Below are positions 57,946 to 64,000 of a stretch of DNA of 64,000 nt, piece by piece. Both the position numbers and the translations under genes were made by a program. A model generated the notes under the pieces. The model did no database searches. It was not told the origin of the DNA and saw nothing but the letters and a program-made list of their open reading frames with translations. This DNA is from Trifolium pratense (lineage: Eukaryota > Streptophyta > Magnoliopsida > Fabales > Fabaceae), in assembly GCF_020283565.1 (NCBI RefSeq), contig NC_060060.1, positions 27,280,001 through 27,344,000 on the forward strand. The letters run 5' to 3'. How positions within the stretch are numbered: position 1 is the stretch's first letter; the number at the start of each line of letters is the position of its first letter.

Positions 57946-58084
57946 TATAAGTAGAGGTTTAAACAATCTTATTTTTAATTCAATTTGGTAAGAGATACGA
58001 AATATGTCGGGGTATGGGTGTTAAAAAATACACTTAATTGGATCAAATTATAAACCAAACCGCATTGAATCATATTTTTTTGTT

Positions 58085-58172
58085 TCGTTTACAATGAGCT
58101 GAGGATCGAACACAGGACCTATAACATACTACTCAAATCCCTCACTACTAGACCATACCTAGTGGCTTACAT
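58085..58172 (-). repeat. tRNA-derived SINE
   Basis: Minus strand: AGGTATGGTCTAGTAGTGAGG (A box) and TCCTGTGTTCGATCCTCAGC (B box), then CATTGTAAACGAAACAAAAA. Same family as 40308-40394. Confidence 0.7.
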
Positions 58173-58759
58173 TGAACCATATTTTAAACTGAACTAATTT
58201 GATATAGTTTTAAACTAGATCACTTTTAAATATTAATTATAGTTTAATTTAAAACTGATTCAAACTTTATGATCCACTTTTTAAACTCTTTAACAAAAAT
58301 AATTTTTTTACAATTTCTTAAACAAAATCATTTTTCTATATAAATATTTTAAAAAAAAACAGAGCACCACCGGTCACTAGAAAATTGGTCGAACCGCCGT
58401 CTGCCACCATCAGAAGCCTCCCCTGCCACCACCTCTTATGTAATTATTTAATAATCTAATCTAATTAATATTACTATTTATTTTAAATAAAATTTAAATA
58501 TTTTTAAACTAATAAAGTAGTTTTGAAAAACTTGACAAAAAAATTATTTGAAAAAAAAATCTAATTAAAAAGAAAACAATAAATCAATAAAATTTCATTT
58601 CAGCCTTAATTAAAAGAGTATGACATCGCCCTTGTGACCATAATTCGATTGGTAGGGATATCATTTTATATACAGAAGTTAGGGTTAGAACCTCGAATAC
58701 TACATTTGGTGAAATTCCAAGCCATTAGACATCTTGATTAGAAAAAAAAGGAGGGATAT
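58173..58759. other. AT-rich intergenic DNA with a SINE-like relic
   Basis: At about 58635-58740 CGATTGGTAGGGATATC and GGGTTAGAACCTCG may be A and B boxes of a worn SINE. No gene. Confidence 0.4.
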
Positions 58760-59020
58760 ATTACCTCCAAGTCAAATATTGCCAAATCCAAGTCAAATCT
58801 TGGTTAAAAAGATCATGGCAATTTGTGGCTGCAACTATTTTATATAATGCAAGCAAACATTCTCATCTTGCCTAGCCTCTTTATATACAACGTCATACAA
58901 TTTGAGAGATAATGTTGGAACAATGATGAACAATGATAATGGTGATAACATAGTAGCTACTAACTTGATGTGGAAGTAATTCTGATAAATATCTTTGTAA
59001 TATGTGGTAATTGTAATCAA
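58760..59020 (-). pseudogene. PMEI/invertase-inhibitor-type fragment (second copy)
   Basis: Minus strand reads PLSLFIIVPTLSLKLYDVVY, then KEARQDENVCLHYIK and a stop where the neighbouring copy continues. It corresponds only to the secretory leader and the first part of the mature domain. One of the two early Cys is replaced by Tyr. A tandem partner of 59145-59510, truncated at its 3' side. Confidence 0.65.
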
Positions 59021-59144
59021 GTGTTAAGTGAATAAAATTATCTCCCTTTCATCTCCTCTATCTCTCATATCGTGTGTATATGTGTGTTTGATAGATTTGA
59101 GCGCCTATCCTGCGCTTATTCTCAATGACAAACAACTGCTCGTA

Positions 59145-59510
59145 TCATTTAAACTCAGTCGATGCACTTAGGAATGAAACAACAATCTTATTGTAGAAAT
59201 CATTTCCACATTGTTTAAGGGCATCATTAGTGGGGATATGTTTTGCTAATCCTCTAATAAATTCTTGAGCTGAAACAGCTTCAAATATTGCCAAATTCAA
59301 GATATGATTAGAGAGTTCATGATAAGTTGTGTGGCTGCAACTATTTTATAGTCACCTTGCATATAATGCAAGCAAATACTCTCATCTTGTCTTGCCTCTT
59401 TGCATACAATTTCATACAATTTGAGAGATAATGTTGGAACAACAACATTAAAAAGACACAAGCAAATGATGAACAATGATGATGGCAATAACCTAGTGGA
59501 TTTCAGTTTT
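59145..59510 (-). pseudogene. PMEI/invertase-inhibitor-type protein, frameshifted
   Basis: Minus strand. A hydrophobic leader (LPSSLFIICLCLFNVVVP) is followed by LKLYEIVCKEARQDESICLH with the paired early Cys of the plant invertase/pectin methylesterase inhibitor family, then DYKIVAAT. A small indel near 59318 shifts the frame; homology resumes as HELSNHILNLAIFEAVSAQE, HIPTNDALKQCGNDF and a terminal SFLSASTEFK with stop at 59145. The expected start position has ATC in place of ATG (about 59511). Such proteins normally act in the cell wall by binding pectin methylesterase or invertase. This copy cannot make the full protein as read. Confidence 0.7.
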
Positions 59511-59647
59511 TTGATGTGTCAATATATCAACCAACAATTAGGTATATATAGATATAGATTTTGTTCAAATAATTGAGTAAATTAATTTTTCCTAGTGTAA
59601 AAATTAATTTTACAATTGTATACATATATGTATAATATATTATTGAT

Positions 59648-61321
59648 GGGGGCTGCTAATTTAGACCCAGTTGGGTCTAAATTAGCAAAGTGCACCTTTT
59701 CAGTTGGACCAAAATACCCATTCTTTTTAATTAATTAACCAAATTACCATCAATGGACGCGGATCCAGTGTCGCGCGCGTACCGCAGGACCATGGTTACA
59801 GGCCGTTGATTTCCATCAGACAGCCAAGATCTGATCTCATCAAGACTGTCTGATCAATCCGACAGCCCAGATCATCCGAATCCATCAGATTCCAGCGCGT
59901 GCACCACACTGGATTACACCCTGGAGAGAGAAGAATCTACTTTTTAAAAGCAGGACACGTGTCGATGTCTGATTGGCTGGGCGTGATTTTTTTCCATTTA
60001 ATACTTTGAACTCAATTATTTCGTTGTAAATTAATTTTTTATTTTTTTTTTATACCAAAATTCATAATTTTTTTTTTCTCTACAAATAGAGACTTGGTTC
60101 GTTTGATTTGGACACAGAAAAAAAAACCAATTTTTCACTACCTTAATCTCATTTTTCACTACCTTACATCAACTCACTGAAACCATTCTACCAGGAAAAT
60201 GGTTTCAGAGTACAAATCTCTGAAACCATTCTACTAGCTAAATGGTTTCAGAAGCAAATAACTAAGAATCAACTTACTGAAACCATTCTACCAGCAAAAT
60301 GGTTTCAGAAGCAAACACAATTAATAAATTACTCACTGAAACCATTCTACTAGTAAAATAGTTTCAGAGTACAACTATGTGCAACCATTCTACAAGCTAA
60401 ATGGTTTCAGAAGAAAATAACTAATAATCAACTTACTGAAACCATTCTACCAGCAAAATGGTTTCAGATTACAACTCTCTGAAACCATTGTACCAGATAA
60501 ATGGTTTCAGAAGCAAACACAATTAATAAATTACTCATTGAAATCATTCTACCAGTAAAATGGTTTCAGAATACAACTATGTGCAACCATTCTACCAGTA
60601 AAATGGTTTCAGAAGCAAACATTAGTTTTTAATTACCGTTTTATCTCATTTAATTAACTAAAAATAGTTTCAGGTCTCCAAAAATTTCATAAAATATACC
60701 AAAAGTTCCAGAATATTATCTACTATTTTCCTGGTATAATGGTTTCAGTGAGTTGGTTGAGTGGTGCGTGTTAAATTACAACACACAAGTAACGTATTTA
60801 GTAGACAAAAAATGAGATTAAGGTAGTGAAAAATTGCATTTTTTTTTCGGTGTCCAAATCAAACGAACCAAGTCTCTATTTGTAGAAAAAAAAAATTATG
60901 AATTTTGGTATAAAAAAATAAAAATAAAAAATTAATTTACAACGAAATAATTGAGTTCAAAGTATTAAATGAACAAAAATCACGTCCAGCCAACCATTGT
61001 GTGACACGTGTCCTACTTTTAAAAAGCAAATTTTTCTCTCTCCAGGGTGTAATCCAGTGTGGCGCACGCGCTGGAATCTGATGGATCAGGATGATCTGGG
61101 CTGTCGGATTGATCAGACAGTCTTGATGAGATCAGATCTTGGTTGTCTGATGGAAATCAACGGTCTGTAACAATGGTCCTTCGGTACGCGCGCGACACTG
61201 GATCCGCGTCTATTAATGGGTATTTTGGTTAATTAATTAAAAAGAATGAGTATTTTGGTCCAATTGAAAATGTGCACCTTGCTAACTTAGACCTAACTAG
61301 GATCTAAGTTAGAAAACCCCG
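59648..61321. mobile_element. Large foldback element with a palindromic minisatellite core (1674 bp)
   Basis: Two arms of about 500 bp are inverted copies: left 59648-60200 and right about 60720-61321. Matching blocks include GGACCAAAATACCCATTC, CAGTGTCGCGCGCGTACC, GGATTACACCCTGGAGAGAG and CTTGGTTCGTTTGATTTGG. An 8-bp duplication TTATTGAT flanks it (59640-59647, 61322-61329). Tips are GGGGGCTGCTAATTTAGACC and, reversed, CGGGGTTTTCTAACTTAGATC; the left tip also folds on itself (GCTAATTTAGACCC..GGGTCTAAATTAGC). The core holds nine small hairpins. There is no coding. The arms are GC-richer than the surroundings. Confidence 0.85.
60176..60620. repeat. Palindromic minisatellite: nine CTGAAACCATT...AATGGTTTCAG hairpins
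   Basis: Each unit is an inverted repeat CTGAAACCATT (or GTGCAACCATT) + CTACCAGYAA + AATGGTTTCAG. They start near 60178, 60222, 60280, 60337, 60382, 60437, 60480, 60538 and 60582. A ~200-bp higher-order period is visible: AGCAAACACAATTAATAAAT follows units 3 and 7, and CAACTATGTGCAACC precedes units 5 and 9. Confidence 0.9.
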
Positions 61322-61614
61322 TTATTGATTATTATATACTCTTCAGTCAATTATATAAAAACAACACATTAAAAATGTACCAAAAAAATGACGTCAGATT
61401 GAATGAAAAGTATATTTGTGGGGAAAACTATCAAATTAAAATGGAATAGCTTTGATAAATTTTTGTAGAAAATAATGATAAAAATAATTAATTAGTCAAA
61501 GAAATTTAATTCTTAACTAATGTGATATAGAGTGACCAAATAACTTTTCCATAATTTTGACCACATGGGGGATTTATATGGTCACTCAATCAAAGAATGT
61601 ACTACTAAATAATA

Positions 61615-61902
61615 CTCCCTCCGGTCCTTATTATAAGGAACAATTTGGAAAAAACACACATACCAAGAAACCTTATCTTTCTTAATAAAAATTCTAAAAT
61701 TTTACGATCTATTCCAAAACTAACCTTGGTGTATTAATTTATCCTTAGGGAATATATCACTCTAATTAATGCATAACTTTGGAATGGATACAATTTAATA
61801 AGGGTAAAAATGGAATTGTAAGAATAAATTTAATGATTGTTTCTTATAAAAAGGACCAAATTTTTTTTCCAAATTGTTCCTTATAAAAAGGACCGGAGGG
61901 AG
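61615..61902. mobile_element. Stowaway-type MITE (288 bp)
   Basis: Tips CTCCCTCCGGTCCTTATTAT and the reverse on the right; TA flanks at 61613-61614 and 61903-61904. Subterminal GGAACAATTTGGAAAAAA pairs with TTTTTTTCCAAATTGTTCC. Confidence 0.9.
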
Positions 61903-61995
61903 TATCAATTAATTTGGTCAAATGTATGGGGGATTTAAATGGTCAATCAATAAAAAAAATGTCGTGTTAGTTAAAAATTTAATCTTTGGGTCTTG

Positions 61996-62157
61996 TTAAC
62001 ATGTGCCCTTAGGGCACATGTTAAGATAAACCAAAATAGAAATTCATCATTTAATAATACAAGAAATTTAATGCTTCAAAAGTCAAAATGCACAAATTAG
62101 CATTTAATAATTTCTATTTTTACTTCCTTAACATGTGCCTTAAGGGCACAAGTTAAC
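61996..62157. repeat. Foldback MITE with self-palindromic tips
   Basis: Left tip TTAACATGTGCCCTTAGGGC continues ACATGTTAA, a complete palindrome. The right tip is TTAACATGTGCCTTAAGGGC + ACAAGTTAAC. The two tips also pair with each other, as do AAATAGAAATT and AATTTCTATTTT. Related tip words occur at about 5278-5305 (GGCACATGTTAACC, GGCACGTGTTAAG). Confidence 0.75.
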
Positions 62158-62762
62158 ATTCTCCTTAATCTTTTTGGCTAATTAATTTTTTTCCAAAAGA
62201 ATATCACATTGTTCGTAAGACTACCTAGCTACTTGAGACATTATTCAAAGAAAAATGAATTTGAAAAATGGATTTGGAGTGTAGAAATTGGAGATGGTGG
62301 GGGGTTTGAGAATGGAAATGCCACTATAAATGGTGATTGAAAATTTTCCTAATGAAAGTTCTTAGTTGTTCAGCTACCAATCATTCCATAAAAAAATTAA
62401 AATTTTAAAATCTGAGAAATAGAAAGAAAAAAAAACTTTGATTTTAGTTTCATAGTCGATAAAATTATACTAGTAATTAAAGAATATATGAAAATTAGGA
62501 AATTGAAAAATATAATAATATCTGACCAGGTTGTCAAATTATCAAAGTGCATTGTGTTACGTCATTTAAATAACGAGAGTAAAATTGCACATATAAATAT
62601 TAGAGGATCAAAATTATGGATTGAGTATAAAATAGCGGACATAAACTTTATTTTAGCCTTAGTTAAAAGAATATTTTTGACATCAGGTAAAAATTAATTA
62701 GGCAAATATTAAATTTTAGGTTAATGTTTATTTGCAACTTCTCTCTCTTCCATTCCTTGCAC

Positions 62763-62953
62763 TGTTTTGAAGCTATGAAAAAAAAGATTAGAAAAAACTT
62801 GAATTGAATGGCACGAAACAACAACAGTGCTACAAGCTCCCAATTTCAATATTGAGAGTGAACTGTCAAACAGAAGGTTTTTCTTTCATAATTCATTTGA
62901 GTCATTTACATTTACATAGTATATTAATAGATACTAATGACTCACGCTAACAC
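62763..62953 (-). repeat. 3' LTR of a decayed Copia element (main part)
   Basis: Minus strand continues the LTR that starts TGTTAGC at 63370. After the hAT insertion it reads GTGAGTCATTAGTATCTATT and may end at GCTTCAAAACA (62763). The polypurine tract GAGGGAGAG lies just upstream at 63371-63380. The LTR end is tentative. Confidence 0.55.
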
Positions 62954-63363
62954 CAATGTTTTAAAAACCGAACCGGACCGGCCGGTCCGACCGGTTCGAC
63001 CGCGAACCGGTGCCCTCGGCGGTCCGGACGACTAGCAAGAACCGCTAGTCAGTGGAACCGGTCAAAAACCGGTGTGAACCGGTATGAACCGGTGTGAACC
63101 GGTGAACCGGAAAAACCGGCCGGTTTTTCTCTCACTTAAAAAAAAAAAAAAACTGATTTTTTAATTAAAAAAAACGATGGATTGAAATTGAAAGGTTAAA
63201 AAATCAAAAATCTTTCCTTTCCAACCATAGACTCAAACACGTGAAAAAATTATATGAACGGTTCAATATAAACGGTTCAATAACGATTGAACCGATCCGA
63301 CCGGTTGACCCTTGAACCAGTTGTCATAACGGTTCGACCTCCGGTCCGGTTCTTAAAACATTG
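62954..63363. mobile_element. hAT-type MITE (410 bp) inside a Copia LTR
   Basis: Tips CAATGTTTTAAAAACCG and, reversed, CAATGTTTTAAGAACCGG. A perfect 8-bp target duplication GCTAACAC lies at 62946-62953 and 63364-63371. Subterminal regions are packed with CCGGT/ACCGG words (GGTGTGAACCGGTATGAACC), an extreme CpG-rich island in otherwise AT-rich DNA. Confidence 0.9.
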
Positions 63364-63377
63364 GCTAACACTCTCCC

Positions 63378-64000
63378 TCAAGTTGGTGCATAAATGTCTT
63401 TTATTCCCAACTTGTTAAGGGAGTCGTGGAAGTTCTTACTAGAAACTGCTTTTGTAAGAATATCCGCCAATTGGTCTTCCGACTTGACAAAAGGAAATCG
63501 AATAATCTTTTTCTCAAGATTCTGCTTAATGAAATGTCGATCTACCTCCACATGTTTTGTTCAATCATGTTGGACTGGATTTTGAGAGATATCAATTGCA
63601 GCTTTGTTGTCGCAGAATTGATTCATCTCCATGCTAGGACCACAACCAATTTCCATTAGTAACCTTCTAAGCCATAATAGTTCACAAAGTCCTTTTGTCA
63701 TGCCCCTAAACTCAACTTCAGCGCTAGACAGAGCCACTACCTTTTGCTTTTTACTTCTCTAAGCAACTAAATTTCCTCCCGCAAATGTGAAGTAACCTGA
63801 TGTGGATTTTCTATCTAGGACATTCCCCGCCCAATCTGCGTCCGTATATACTTCAACATTCAAGTGATTATTCTTAGAGAACGTCAACCCCTTTCCCGAG
63901 GACTTAAAATAGCGAAGTATTCGGTTCACTGCATCCATATGTTCAACACTTGGATTATGCATAGGCGATATCGGGGCAGGTATGTGACAAATAAATAAGT
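63378..64000 (-). pseudogene. Copia reverse transcriptase/RNase H C-terminal part, decayed
   Basis: The minus strand enters from the window edge with LIYLSHTCPDIAYA, then after a small deletion and frameshift NPSVEHMDAVNRILRYFKSS, TDADWAG (RNase H Asp), DRKSTSGYFTFAGGNLVA, a stop (TAG where Trp is usual), KKQKVVALSSAEVEFRGMTK, CDNKAAIDISQNPVQHD, a stop (TGA where Arg is usual), TKHVEVDRHFIKQNL and LADILTKAVSS. It ends KLGIKDIYAPT with a stop at 63378. Two nonsense changes and one frameshift make it inactive. The polypurine tract and LTR follow on the same strand. Confidence 0.85.

Noticed and set aside
40308..58172. GGTTCGA-type B boxes at several places as possible tRNA genes
   Set aside because: No cloverleaf, acceptor stem or anticodon arm can be formed; they fit tRNA-derived SINEs.
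1..64000. CRISPR arrays, operons, bacterial-type promoters or phage genes
   Set aside because: None seen; the spliced plant genes and plant transposons make the window eukaryotic nuclear DNA.

Overview
This is plant nuclear DNA, very probably from a papilionoid legume close to Medicago or Trifolium. The reasons are the AT-rich gene-poor composition, spliced genes with plant-type GT-AG introns, and repeat families common in legumes (a Sirevirus with an envelope-like ORF, and numerous Stowaway, Harbinger and foldback MITEs). The species assignment is inference. No bacterial, organellar, CRISPR or rRNA/tRNA gene features were seen.

Only four genes look intact. (1) A ten-exon RRP36-type rRNA-processing protein, 22628-27019 (+). 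(2) A single-exon four-EF-hand calmodulin-like protein, 27722-28186 (-). (3) A four-exon M20-family aminoacylase-1 with a secretory leader, 30500-36336 (+). (4) A single-exon DREB-type AP2/ERF transcription factor, 49495-50277 (+). They have unrelated functions and are ordinary neighbours, not a pathway. The exon joins given were worked out by hand from phase, splice sites and family similarity.

Nearly everything else is transposons and their debris. 1-10.8 kb: a Helitron-like 3' end with a 120-bp tandem array, a large foldback, a PIF/Harbinger element, a long LTR-like block and an isolated chromomethylase (CMT) fragment. 10.8-21.1 kb: three copies of a 0.4-1.1 kb repeat, with a very young Sirevirus (LTRs that look identical, CATAA target duplication) nested between them; it has lost integrase and most of reverse transcriptase but keeps one long gag-protease reading frame fused to the RNase H tail. 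28.2-30.4 kb: MITE and SINE relics. 36.4-49.2 kb: LTR fragments, MITEs, SINEs and a decayed transposon-associated coding fragment. 50.3-64 kb: MITEs, a Mutator-like element with a 9-bp target duplication, a gypsy-like LTR, two decayed PMEI-type inhibitor genes, a 1.67-kb foldback carrying a palindromic minisatellite, and a decayed Copia end with a hAT element inserted at its LTR edge.

The most unusual item is inside intron 2 of the aminoacylase gene: four fragments of the catalytic region of a chromomethylase, arranged as two consecutive head-to-head inverted repeats and followed by the start of a third. If transcribed with the host intron, this would fold into long hairpins matching a gene of the DNA-methylation machinery. 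That function is a hypothesis; the arrangement is visible in the sequence.
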